Source of the DNA: Nocardia sp. MH4
Lineage (GTDB): Bacteria > Actinomycetota > Actinomycetes > Mycobacteriales > Mycobacteriaceae
Reading direction: 5' to 3'
Length of the DNA: 41,168 nucleotides
NCBI RefSeq assembly: GCF_019266065.1
Contig: NZ_LPNR01000132.1
Location: forward strand, 191,436-232,603
The stretch's first letter is position 1; the number at the start of each line of letters is the position of its first letter. Positions 33,276-40,698 of this stretch are shown piece after piece. A program made the translations under genes and the position numbers. Under the pieces are notes generated by a model that was given only the letters and a program-made list of their open reading frames with translations, made no database searches and was not told the DNA's origin.

Positions 33276-34433
33276 ATGTTGCAGGCCGATATCGATGAAT
33301 TGGGCAAGCTGGTGACGGTCCTCGATGACGTCGGTCGAGAGATCGACCAACGGGACGTCCGTTGCGAATCCGATCATCTCGGTACGGCGGTAGCCGGAAC
33401 CGACGTGGTGGCGGCGTGCGTACAGCTGGGTGAGTTCATCGAAGGCGCCTATTGGCGGGTGACCAATCGGTTGCACGAGATCTCGACGGCGGTGACCGCC
33501 ACTGCGTCGAGTATTCAGGCCACAGATGAGGACTTCGCGCAGACGGTGCCGCGCTCGCCGCCGCGCTGCGGCGCGGTGATTACACCGAGGCCGCCGCCAT
33601 CATGGCGCACCGGCCCAAGGGACTGACCACCCAGGAGATCCAGGACCTCGCGGCGGGCAAGAACGTCGCCGGCGTGCCCGCCGATCTGCAGCAGGCGCGG
33701 AACGGCGGGGCGTGTCACCGGAGACCATCGTGGAGATCGCCGGCACGCACGGCATCACCCCGGAGGACTTCACCGTGCTCGACGGAATGGAGCCGGTCAC
33801 CGACAAAGACGGCAAGACCTACTTCATCATGCCTTCCGGCACCAGCGGCGACGATGCGCAGAAGGCGGTGCTCATGACCTACATCCTCAACGCGGGCACC
33901 GACTACGACAAGGCCGGCCTGGTACCGGGTGTCGTCAACGACTTCGAGGAAACGCCGTACTCCAGTGCGGAAGTACAGCGGATCATCGACCGGCAGGACA
34001 AGAACGACTGGAGCTACGACCAAGACGTAGCGTTCATCGATAGCAACGGTGGGCGGCTCGCAACCACACCCAACGGCATGCTCATGGGACTCGGGGGCAA
34101 CGAGCTACAGGATTTGTACAGCCAAAAGGGTGGCACCACCTACGGCGACATCTTCATGATGAATCTCGATGACCTCGACGACCCGGCCAGCTGCGCGAGA
34201 TCGCCGAATCCGGAAGTAAGTGGTTCGACAACGGGAGCGGACCACAGCAGAGTTCGACCGATCTGGATCGCCTGTTGCACCACGAGGAACGGCACTCCCA
34301 GCAGTGGGCGGAGAAGAGATACGCAGGCATGATCGGGTCGGTGGCCTGGTCCGGTCTGAAGGCGTGGTGGACCGACAGTGACGACGAGATCGAAGAAGAC
34401 GCGGGCCTGCACGACGGGGGATACAAGAAATGA
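33276..34433 (+). pseudogene. type VII effector-like gene with HExxH motif, three frameshifts
   Basis: Coding sense passes through three frames. The N-terminal WXG100-like helical part starts MLQADIDELGKLVTVLDDVG. Near 33545 it shifts to GAALAAALRRGDYTEAAAIM; near 33708 to VSPETIVEIAGTHGITPEDF; near 34183 to GQLREIAESGSKWFDNG and then on to the stop. Each join needs one extra G in a G run, so all three fit single-base deletions. Restored, it is about 386 residues. Near the end LLHHEERHSQQWAEKRY contains HEERH (34281-34295), an HExxH zinc-peptidase signature in a setting seen in secreted peptidase-like domains. The TGA overlaps the lipoprotein start. Either a decaying toxin/peptidase gene or homopolymer sequencing errors. 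Confidence 0.65.
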
Positions 34434-34945
34434 TTCGCCGGCCCGCCGTACTCGTCGCCATCGCTGCGCTGCTGAGCTCCTGCGGCATATTCGGCAAAGA
34501 CCAAGTGGACCTGCGGCCAGGACTACCGGATGCCTTCGGCGCGCGGATCACCGATGGTGAATTGCGGATCTGGACCGGATCGCGGTGCCTTGGCGCCGAA
34601 CGGGCCGTTCTCGCCTTCGAGCCGAGCCACTCCGCGCTCATTCTGGTTCCCGCGAGCGGAGCGGGAACCGATATCGAGTATTTGACAGTCGGACCGAACC
34701 CCGGCTGGAAGATCGCGGAGCCGCTCCCTCCTGGCTTCGAGTGGAGAAACGAGAGAAGGCTCTACCTCACGCAGATCGACGCGGGTTCGGGCGTGGCCGC
34801 CGACATCGAGACCATTGTGCGGGACTCCGCGGCGCACCCCGCCGATACCTACTGGTTCCAGGGAGTGGGCTGGCTGAACGCGGCCGATGTCGCCGCGCAG
34901 GACGGGAAGACCTTCCGCTCCTTCTGCAGTCCCCACCCGCTGTAA
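34430..34945 (+). CDS. putative lipoprotein, partner of the type VII effector-like gene
   Basis: 171 residues with a signal peptide and lipobox LLSSC (Cys18), so it should be exported and anchored in the cell envelope. Two further Cys (in GSRCLGAE and SFCSPHPL) may form a disulfide. No family recognised. The ATG overlaps the stop of the effector-like gene (ATGA), a tight pairing that suggests an immunity or chaperone role; this is inference from position. The gene is intact although its partner is broken. Confidence 0.75.
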   Translation: MIRRPAVLVAIAALLSSCGIFGKDQVDLRPGLPDAFGARITDGELRIWTGSRCLGAERAVLAFEPSHSALILVPASGAGTDIEYLTVGPNPGWKIAEPLPPGFEWRNERRLYLTQIDAGSGVAADIETIVRDSAAHPADTYWFQGVGWLNAADVAAQDGKTFRSFCSPHPL

Positions 34946-35034
34946 CAACCGATCGAAAGCCCCAGGACGGCCGGCCGGACGAGTTTCGTTTCGAGAGGCT
35001 GATCTGGGGAGCAGGTGAACTCCCCACACCCATT

Positions 35035-37317
35035 TCAGCGCTCGGTGCCCTGGACACCGGCTTCGTCGTCAGGTGGAATGAGCGTAGCCGCCAGCTCCTC
35101 GCGCAGCGCGACGACAAGATCGCTCATCTTCTGATAAGTACCAGCCGCCACACGCAACTTTTCCAGCTGCTCAGCGAAACCGCGCTGAGCGCGCAGCGAC
35201 GGCAGCCAGATCGGCATCTGACGGAGTCGGGACACACTGATGTGTGGGATAGCCGAGCCCATCGAGTTCACGGTCATCCACTCGCGGACCGGCGGACTGT
35301 TCAAATAGTTGGTCAGATACTCGGCGTCAACCCTGTCGCCGGAATCGCCGATTCGCTGCGGACGGATACGAACACACCCCGGGCCGAGTATCCAGCCGTT
35401 CTGTGATTCCGACACACGACCGAACCGACCGAGCGTGCCTGCCCTGGCGGTGACCACGTCGCCGCCTCGAACCCGAAATCGGCTCAGCTTCTCCGCGACG
35501 TTGGGAGCGACGGTATCCAAATCCGCTGACCCGATCACACTGTCCCGGATATTGCGCGGCAGCACCAATGGCGTCCCCATCGGCTCTGCCTGGTCCCGGT
35601 TCACCGAACCAGGACCGGCCAGGACGTCCGCGATAGAACCAAGTTGGACATACTTGCCATCACGTGCGAGCCGGCTGTTTTCCCGAGCCGCATGCACGGC
35701 ACGACTGATCGCGAGGTTGTCGTCCCCGAGCCGGTGGCCCGCATTCTCGAACTGCTCATAAACGCTGAACATTGTCGAGATCGACTGTTCGATCGTCGGT
35801 CGACCTTCGACTACTCCGACGTAGCGGCGCGGCGAGAGGTCGAAGTCCGCAGCGGCGAGCTCCGAGAGAGCGACTGACCGCGAAAACCCGGACTCACCGC
35901 GGAATACAGTCGTGTCCGGATGGTCTGTCCACCGCTTGTACTCCTGGACGATCCTGTCGTGCAGCTCTGAGCTCAACCGCCTGGTACCGCGCCGCGCTAC
36001 ACCGGAGTCATGCGCGTCGACCATCAGTATCTCGGGAGACGCCACCCGCGGCGCATCCATCGCACGCACAACCCAAATCGCGGTCGGGATCGCGGTCTCC
36101 GCAAACAGCGCGGGCGGCAACGCGATAACACATTCGATGATTCCGGCCCGGACCATCGCTGCGCGGATGCTCGTTTCTCGCCCCGAGCGAAACCCTGCAC
36201 CCATCGGTAGGAGTACCGCGCCCCTACCCTGCGGTGTCAGCTTGCTTACCGCGTACTGGACCCAGCCCAGATCCGCACGCCCACTGGGCGGTGTACCGAA
36301 GGCCCAATCCCGCTCCGCCAGATCCAGTTTCAGGCCGAAGGGAGGATTCGTCACGATGTAGTCGAATCGTCGACCAGGAAATCCGTCGCGGACAATCGAG
36401 TAGCCCGGGTTGCAGATGTCGGCGTCAGCCTGGTGTAGCGCGAGATTCATCAGCGACAGCACCTTGGCGGACGCGGAGGGCGGGCACCCGAAAAGGTTCG
36501 CGGGCACCAGATTCTGCGCGGTGTGCTGATGAGCGGCGACCAGAAGTTCCGCAGAACCACAGAAAGGGTCGTACACCTCGCTGGACATCATCGGGTCGAG
36601 GAGGTCGATGAGCAGCTTTGCGATGGCGGGTGGCGTGAAATGACCTCCGCTGCCACCCAACTGGCGCCCGGCGAGCTCGAAGACCGCGGAACTCATCTGC
36701 GTCGCGACGGTCATAACCTCGGCGCCGAAGTCGATTCGATCGAGCTTGTCGATCGCGTCGACAATGCTCGAGTCAGGGGTCGAGTCCAGCGCGTGGAAGG
36801 CTGGGACGCCGTCCCCGTCCGGCAACGGCGGTACCCGCACACCCCGCAGGAGACCGGACTTTCCTGTCCAGTCAGGAGTGGCGACAACCGCTCGCCACGT
36901 ATCGGGATGCTGTGCCTTGACATACAGTAGGCCGACGATCAGGCCGCTGATCATCGCGGGATCGTGTCTGCCCCGCAGAATGTCGAAAACCGTCCACAGT
37001 TCACTCGACAGCTGCCCGGACGGCTCCGAGGTGACCGATGGCACCGGTGTGGCAGCCGAAGGAGACAACGCCGCGCGGGACAGCCGATTGCCGTAGCTCG
37101 TACCGTAATTTTCCTCTGGCCGAAGCCGATTGCGTGGGATGGTACGGCGATTCAGCCACTGGGTGATTGCGGATTCGTCGAAGATTTCCTGTCCATCGAC
37201 GACGAGCGGATCCGGAAAATCTTCGTGTCGTGTCCGCCAGTTGCTGACCGCGCTGATGGTCACGCCGATCCGCTCCGCGAGGCGGCTCGGTGTCAAGGCA
37301 CCCGGCGACTCGGTCAT
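35035..37317 (-). CDS. HTH - N6-adenine methyltransferase - specificity (HsdM/HsdS half) fusion
   Basis: 760 residues in three parts. Residues 1-60: HTH (SRLAERIGVTISAVSNWRTR) followed by a pattern usual in DNA-binding adaptors. About 105-500: type I-like N6-adenine methyltransferase with DPFCGS (250-255, motif I) and NPPF (324-327, motif IV). About 556-735: one target-recognition domain plus a coiled-coil end (LPSLRAQRGFAEQLEKLRVAAGTYQKM, seen as PSLRAQRGFAEQL), equal to half an HsdS. It would methylate adenine, probably as a dimer with a symmetric target. No HsdR is in the window. The ATG overlaps the HEPN gene stop (ATGA). The region is less GC-rich than its flanks by eye, suggesting transfer. 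Confidence 0.9.
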   Translation of the reverse strand: MTESPGALTPSRLAERIGVTISAVSNWRTRHEDFPDPLVVDGQEIFDESAITQWLNRRTIPRNRLRPEENYGTSYGNRLSRAALSPSAATPVPSVTSEPSGQLSSELWTVFDILRGRHDPAMISGLIVGLLYVKAQHPDTWRAVVATPDWTGKSGLLRGVRVPPLPDGDGVPAFHALDSTPDSSIVDAIDKLDRIDFGAEVMTVATQMSSAVFELAGRQLGGSGGHFTPPAIAKLLIDLLDPMMSSEVYDPFCGSAELLVAAHQHTAQNLVPANLFGCPPSASAKVLSLMNLALHQADADICNPGYSIVRDGFPGRRFDYIVTNPPFGLKLDLAERDWAFGTPPSGRADLGWVQYAVSKLTPQGRGAVLLPMGAGFRSGRETSIRAAMVRAGIIECVIALPPALFAETAIPTAIWVVRAMDAPRVASPEILMVDAHDSGVARRGTRRLSSELHDRIVQEYKRWTDHPDTTVFRGESGFSRSVALSELAAADFDLSPRRYVGVVEGRPTIEQSISTMFSVYEQFENAGHRLGDDNLAISRAVHAARENSRLARDGKYVQLGSIADVLAGPGSVNRDQAEPMGTPLVLPRNIRDSVIGSADLDTVAPNVAEKLSRFRVRGGDVVTARAGTLGRFGRVSESQNGWILGPGCVRIRPQRIGDSGDRVDAEYLTNYLNSPPVREWMTVNSMGSAIPHISVSRLRQMPIWLPSLRAQRGFAEQLEKLRVAAGTYQKMSDLVVALREELAATLIPPDDEAGVQGTER

Positions 37318-37949
37318 CGAACGACAACCCTCGCGGGTCGGCGAGCTAGCGCGGCCGGCACCGTATCGCAAGAACCCAGATGTGTGACGGCCTCGGTGGA
37401 GATGTGCCCGATCAGCCGCAGCATTGTCTGGTGGTCGGCCTCGAGGTGCCGATGATGGATCGGCTCGTGGTGCATGATGCGATTGCGAAACAGGCGAATG
37501 GTGTTGAGTTCGCGATGCACCACCTTGCGTGGTCCCCGATAGTTCGGGAGCGCCTTGTGCAGGCAGGGGACCCACATCACACGGTCGTTGGCCGAGCTGA
37601 ACAGCGATACCCAGAAGCCGAAGGACAGCTGGGCCACGACGTCGTCAGCCGACGCAGACCCGTTCCTGATCTTCGTGTGCGCCCGTGACACCGCATCCCG
37701 ACTGGAGCGGTCCAGCGGTGCGACGGCCCACCAGTCAGAACGTGCCCACTTGACGGACATCCGGTCGTGAACGGAGTTACGCAGGCATACCTCCAACCAG
37801 TTCAGCGGGGTGTAGAACTCCTTCGACACGGAGACATTCCAGTCGTACAGCTGTTGAGCGAAGCCCGCGTCACCGCCTGCCCGCGCCAGGTAGGGCGCGT
37901 ACCTGGCCGGCGACAGCGCTTGATGGATCCACGCGGACGAACTGATCAT
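37314..37949 (-). CDS. Abi_2-type (AbiF/AbiD-like) HEPN protein
   Basis: 211 residues. The C-terminal motif RNRIMHHEPI (Arg155-Asn156 to His160) is the HEPN RNase signature R-N-x3-H in the form typical of Abi_2 proteins. The N-terminal LSPARYAPYLARAGGD and LYDWN...LNWLEVCLRNSVHDRM segments match actinobacterial Abi family proteins. Such proteins are RNases or toxins of abortive-infection systems. The ATG at 37949 has GAGG seven bases upstream; an ATG at 37970 would add seven residues. Translationally coupled to the methyltransferase fusion, and preceded by a nested hairpin region at 37977-38070. Confidence 0.85.
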   Translation of the reverse strand: MISSSAWIHQALSPARYAPYLARAGGDAGFAQQLYDWNVSVSKEFYTPLNWLEVCLRNSVHDRMSVKWARSDWWAVAPLDRSSRDAVSRAHTKIRNGSASADDVVAQLSFGFWVSLFSSANDRVMWVPCLHKALPNYRGPRKVVHRELNTIRLFRNRIMHHEPIHHRHLEADHQTMLRLIGHISTEAVTHLGSCDTVPAALARRPARVVVR

Positions 37950-37976
37950 TGCAGAGCCTCGCATCCACATTGTCGC

Positions 37977-38070
37977 AGCACGAGATACGTGCTAGCCTGA
38001 TTACGTAAGCCCCGAGTCCGCCTCTGCGTAAGATACGCATGCCGCTCGGGGCATTGCTTTGCCGTCAGGC
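37977..38070 (-). ncRNA. candidate structured RNA upstream of the HEPN gene
   Basis: Nested perfect helices: GCCTGA/TCAGGC (37995-38000 with 38065-38070), GCCCCGAG/CTCGGGGC (38009-38016 with 38045-38052) and TGCGT/ACGCA (38025-38029 with 38035-38039). A separate hairpin AGCACG/CGTGCT follows (37977-37982 with 37988-37993). Both hairpin loops share AGATACG on the plus strand. No open frame is credible here. AbiF-type HEPN genes are reported to carry a structured RNA antitoxin beside them (recalled), so this may be such an RNA. Strand is not settled: minus by analogy. Confidence 0.5.
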
Positions 38071-38150
38071 GTCATCCACAAGTGTTGCGATGCAAGAACA
38101 TCCGTAGTCGCCTGTTGTCACCAAGCGTAAACCCCTCACCTACGTCAGGC

Positions 38151-38177
38151 AAGTACGTATCCGTACTTTATTTTGTG
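38151..38177 (+). terminator. hairpin with T-rich tail, plus strand
   Basis: AAGTACG, TATC, CGTACTT, then TATTTTG. On the plus strand this has terminator form, but no plus-strand gene is annotated just upstream. It might end an RNA read across 37977-38070 in the plus direction, or only separate metZ from the island. Confidence 0.4.
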
Positions 38178-38232
38178 AAGTCGATGCAGTACGGCACTTT
38201 CCACCTGTGAACCTCTCGACTCCGCGCGCAAC

Positions 38233-39441
38233 CTAGCGCAGGGCGTGGTCGAGGTCGCCGAGGAGGTCCTCGATGTCCTCCAGGCCGATCGAGATGCGGA
38301 CCACGCCGTCGGAGAGGCCGATCGAGGCGCGGCCTTCGGGGCCCATCGCACGGTGGGTCGTCGTGGCGGGGTGGGTGATCAGGGTCTTCGCGTCACCGAG
38401 GTTGTTGGAGATATCGATGATGCGCAGGCGGTTGAGGACCTCGAAGGCGCGCTTCTTGCCGTCGTCGCCGGCCAGTTCGAAGGTGACGACCGTGCCGCCG
38501 CCGGACATCTGGGCGGTGGCGAGGGCGTGCTGCGGGTGGGACTCGAGGAAGGGGTATTTCACCCAGTTGACCGACTTGTTCGTCTCCAGGAACCGGGCGA
38601 CCCGCAGTGCCGACTCGGTGGACTGGCGCACACGCAGCGGCATCGTCTCCAGGCCCTTGAGCAGGGTCCAGGCGTTGAACGGGCTCAGCGCGGGGCCGGT
38701 GTGGCGCATCAGGTTCTTGACCGGGCCGTCGATGTAGTCCTGGGCGCCGAGGATTGCGCCGCCGAGCACGCGGCCCTGGCCGTCGATGTGCTTGGTGCCG
38801 GAGTAGACCACCACGTCGGCGCCGAGTTCGAAGCCGCGCTGCAACAGCGGGGTGGCGAAGACGTTGTCCAGCACCACCTTCGCGCCCGCGGCGTGCGCGA
38901 GCTCGGTGACCTTGCGGACATCGACGAGGGTCTGCATCGGGTTGGCCGGGGTCTCGAAGAACACGGCCTGGGTGGGGACCGAGAGCGCCTGCTCCCACTG
39001 CTCGAGGTCGTCACCGTCGACGAAGACGGTCTCCACGCCCCAGCGCGGCAGGATCTCGTTGCACACCACGAAGCACGAGCCGAACAGGCTGCGGGCCGCG
39101 ACGAGGCGATCGCCCGCCTTCAGCAGCGCGCCCAGCGCGGTGAACACCGCGGACATGCCGGAGGCGGTGGCGAACGCGGCCTCGGCGCCGTCGAGCAGCC
39201 GGATGCGCTCCTCGAACATGGCCACGGTCGGGTTGCCGTAACGCGAGTAGACGAAGTGCTCGACCTCGCCGGTGAAGGACGCCTCGGCGGCCTCGGCGCT
39301 CTCGTAGACGAAACCCGAGGTCAGGTACAGCGCCTCGGAGGTCTCCTCGAAGCCGGAGCGGCGCAGGCCGCCGCGGACGCCGAGAGTGGCCGGGCCGACG
39401 CCCTCGGGCAGTGGCTTGTCGAACGAACCACCGGTGATCAT
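38233..39441 (-). CDS. metZ: O-succinylhomoserine sulfhydrylase MetZ
   Basis: PLP enzyme making homocysteine from O-succinylhomoserine and sulfide in methionine synthesis. 402 residues, Cys/Met metabolism family. PLP Lys217 in YSGTKHIDGQGR, and SRYGNPT, ATASGMSAVF, ETPANPM and LDNVFATP are all present. AAGGAG is six bases before the ATG. Second gene of the rhodanese-metZ operon (nine-base gap), which matches the mycobacterial order and lies behind a SAM riboswitch. Confidence 0.95.
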   Translation of the reverse strand: MITGGSFDKPLPEGVGPATLGVRGGLRRSGFEETSEALYLTSGFVYESAEAAEASFTGEVEHFVYSRYGNPTVAMFEERIRLLDGAEAAFATASGMSAVFTALGALLKAGDRLVAARSLFGSCFVVCNEILPRWGVETVFVDGDDLEQWEQALSVPTQAVFFETPANPMQTLVDVRKVTELAHAAGAKVVLDNVFATPLLQRGFELGADVVVYSGTKHIDGQGRVLGGAILGAQDYIDGPVKNLMRHTGPALSPFNAWTLLKGLETMPLRVRQSTESALRVARFLETNKSVNWVKYPFLESHPQHALATAQMSGGGTVVTFELAGDDGKKRAFEVLNRLRIIDISNNLGDAKTLITHPATTTHRAMGPEGRASIGLSDGVVRISIGLEDIEDLLGDLDHALR

Positions 39442-39451
39442 GCTGTTCTCC

Positions 39452-39868
39452 TTATGCCTGACGCCACGGCAGGCCGACCGCGCGCCAGCCGACGCTGCCG
39501 CGCTGCCCGAACGCGTCGGGACCGCCCTCGAAACCGTCCAGCACGTTGTAGGACGGGGTGATGCCCGCCGCGGTCGCCACGGTCGCCGCCCCGATGGAGC
39601 GCTGGCCGGAGCGACACAGGAACACCACCGGCGCGCCGTCCGGCCGATCACCCAGCGCCTGCTCGAGCTGCGCGCCGAAGTTCGGATTTCGGGTTCCGGT
39701 GCCGTCGACCCACTCGATGAAGTGGGCCGGGCGCTCGATCGAACTGGTGTCGGGGATACCGATCTGCGCCCACTCGCCTTCGGTGCGCACGTCGACCAGC
39801 ACCGCGTCGGGGTGCTCGGTCAGGATCTCCCACGCCTTCTCAGGGGTGATGTCGCCGGCGTAAGTCAT
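39452..39868 (-). CDS. rhodanese-like sulfurtransferase
   Basis: 138-residue single rhodanese domain with active-site Cys85 in CRSGQRS. Probably handles sulfane sulfur for the adjacent MetZ pathway. AGGAGG lies seven bases before the ATG. First gene downstream of the SAM riboswitch. Longer upstream frame runs through the riboswitch and is rejected. Confidence 0.92.
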   Translation of the reverse strand: MTYAGDITPEKAWEILTEHPDAVLVDVRTEGEWAQIGIPDTSSIERPAHFIEWVDGTGTRNPNFGAQLEQALGDRPDGAPVVFLCRSGQRSIGAATVATAAGITPSYNVLDGFEGGPDAFGQRGSVGWRAVGLPWRQA

Positions 39869-39923
39869 GTCGAAACCTCCTGCGTGAATCCGCTCTTGCC
39901 GTGCCGGTTGTCCGGGCACACGG

Positions 39924-40013
39924 CCAGGTCGTCACCCGGAGCACCCCACCGCGGAGGAGGGTTGCCGACCAGCGAGCCGGGGCTTGGCGCTGGTACTCAT
40001 GACCTTGCGATCT
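39924..40013 (-). promoter_or_regulatory. SAM-IV riboswitch
   Basis: On the minus strand: AGGTCATGAGT, CCAGCGCC, AAGCCCCGGCTCGCTGG, TCGGCAACCCTCC, CGCGGTGGGGTGC, TCCGGGTGACGACCT. This matches the conserved blocks of the actinobacterial SAM-IV class (from memory of mycobacterial examples), with AGGTC pairing to GACCT as P1. 56 bases upstream of the rhodanese start. It should reduce rhodanese-metZ expression when S-adenosylmethionine is high. Confidence 0.88.
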
Positions 40014-40014
40014 G

Positions 40015-40044
40015 AGATTGCCCCGGCACAGGTCACCGTGTCAA
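40015..40044 (-). promoter_or_regulatory. putative promoter of the riboswitch-rhodanese-metZ operon
   Basis: Minus strand -35 TTGACA (40044-40039) and -10 CAATCT (40020-40015), 18-base spacer, immediately before the riboswitch. Confidence 0.5.
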
Positions 40045-40050
40045 ACAGTG

Positions 40051-40509
40051 CTACGGAGTGCAGACCAGCCAGGTGCCGTCCACCCTGGTCAGGTTCCAGG
40101 TGCTGGTGGCGGACGTGTCGCCGATCTGCACGGTGGCGTCGATCTTGGCCCGGTCGCCGTTCACCGTCGCCTTGTCGAAACTCTTCTTGTCGATCGTCAC
40201 TGCCGATTTCGGGCCGCCGAGCCGCTCCGACAGGCCGGATTTCTCCTCGTCGAAGCCGGGGCAGGCGACACCGGCCGGCGGACGCAGCTCGCTGCGCGAG
40301 CGCGCGTCGATATAGTTGGTGACAGCGGCGGCGAGACGGTCGGCCTCTGTGACATTTTTCTCAGCGGGCGAGAGCAGGCCGCCGAGCACGATGCCAATGA
40401 GCACGATGACCGCGATCACCGCGGCCGCGACGAACGGGACGATGGAACGCTTGTCGGTCTGATCCACCACGATGGGCTGGTCGTCCGAGCCTGTCTGCTC
40501 CTCGTTCAT
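40051..40509 (-). CDS. membrane-anchored protein with small extracytoplasmic domain
   Basis: 152 residues: short acidic cytoplasmic N-terminus, one helix at about 22-45 (IVPFVAAAVIAVIVLIGIVLGGL, seen as AAAVIAVIVLIGIVLG) and an extracytoplasmic domain with two Cys (GVACPGF and WLVCTP) that could form a disulfide. The domain pattern (AAAVTNYIDARSRSE, NGDRAKIDATVQIGDTSATSTWNLTRVDGTWLVC in part as ATVQIGDTS and LTRVDGTW) resembles DUF4878/NTF2-like lipoprotein domains. ATG at 40509 chosen; longer frame without support. Divergent from fprA. Function unknown. Confidence 0.75.
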   Translation of the reverse strand: MNEEQTGSDDQPIVVDQTDKRSIVPFVAAAVIAVIVLIGIVLGGLLSPAEKNVTEADRLAAAVTNYIDARSRSELRPPAGVACPGFDEEKSGLSERLGGPKSAVTIDKKSFDKATVNGDRAKIDATVQIGDTSATSTWNLTRVDGTWLVCTP

Positions 40510-40635
40510 GCTGTAATCCTGACAGACCCGGTGCGGGCAACCACACCGCACGCCGGGTGGCCACAACGCCGCAGATAGAATCGCCAGAATGCGGTGCGCT
40601 GCCGACTCGGAAGGCAGCTGCCAGCAGCCGGATCG

Positions 40636-40654
40636 TCAACTTAGCCTAAGCTAA
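40636..40654. promoter_or_regulatory. IdeR/DtxR-like iron box upstream of fprA
   Basis: Minus strand TTAGCTTAGGCTAAGTTGA matches the 19-bp mycobacterial IdeR consensus TTAGGTTAGGCTAACCTAA at 15 positions, by hand count. 45 bases before the fprA ATG, so iron-dependent control is likely. Confidence 0.65.
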
Positions 40655-40698
40655 ATCGACGCCGTCAACAGTTCTCGACCAAAGGGTGCGCGTAGAAA

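Noticed and set aside
35035..37317. Complete type I restriction-modification system
   Set aside because: No HsdR helicase/nuclease in the window and only one target-recognition domain; called a methyltransferase-specificity fusion only.
37971..38232. CRISPR array or direct-repeat cluster in the island intergenic region
   Set aside because: The repeats are inverted, short and unequally spaced; they fit hairpins, not repeat-spacer units.
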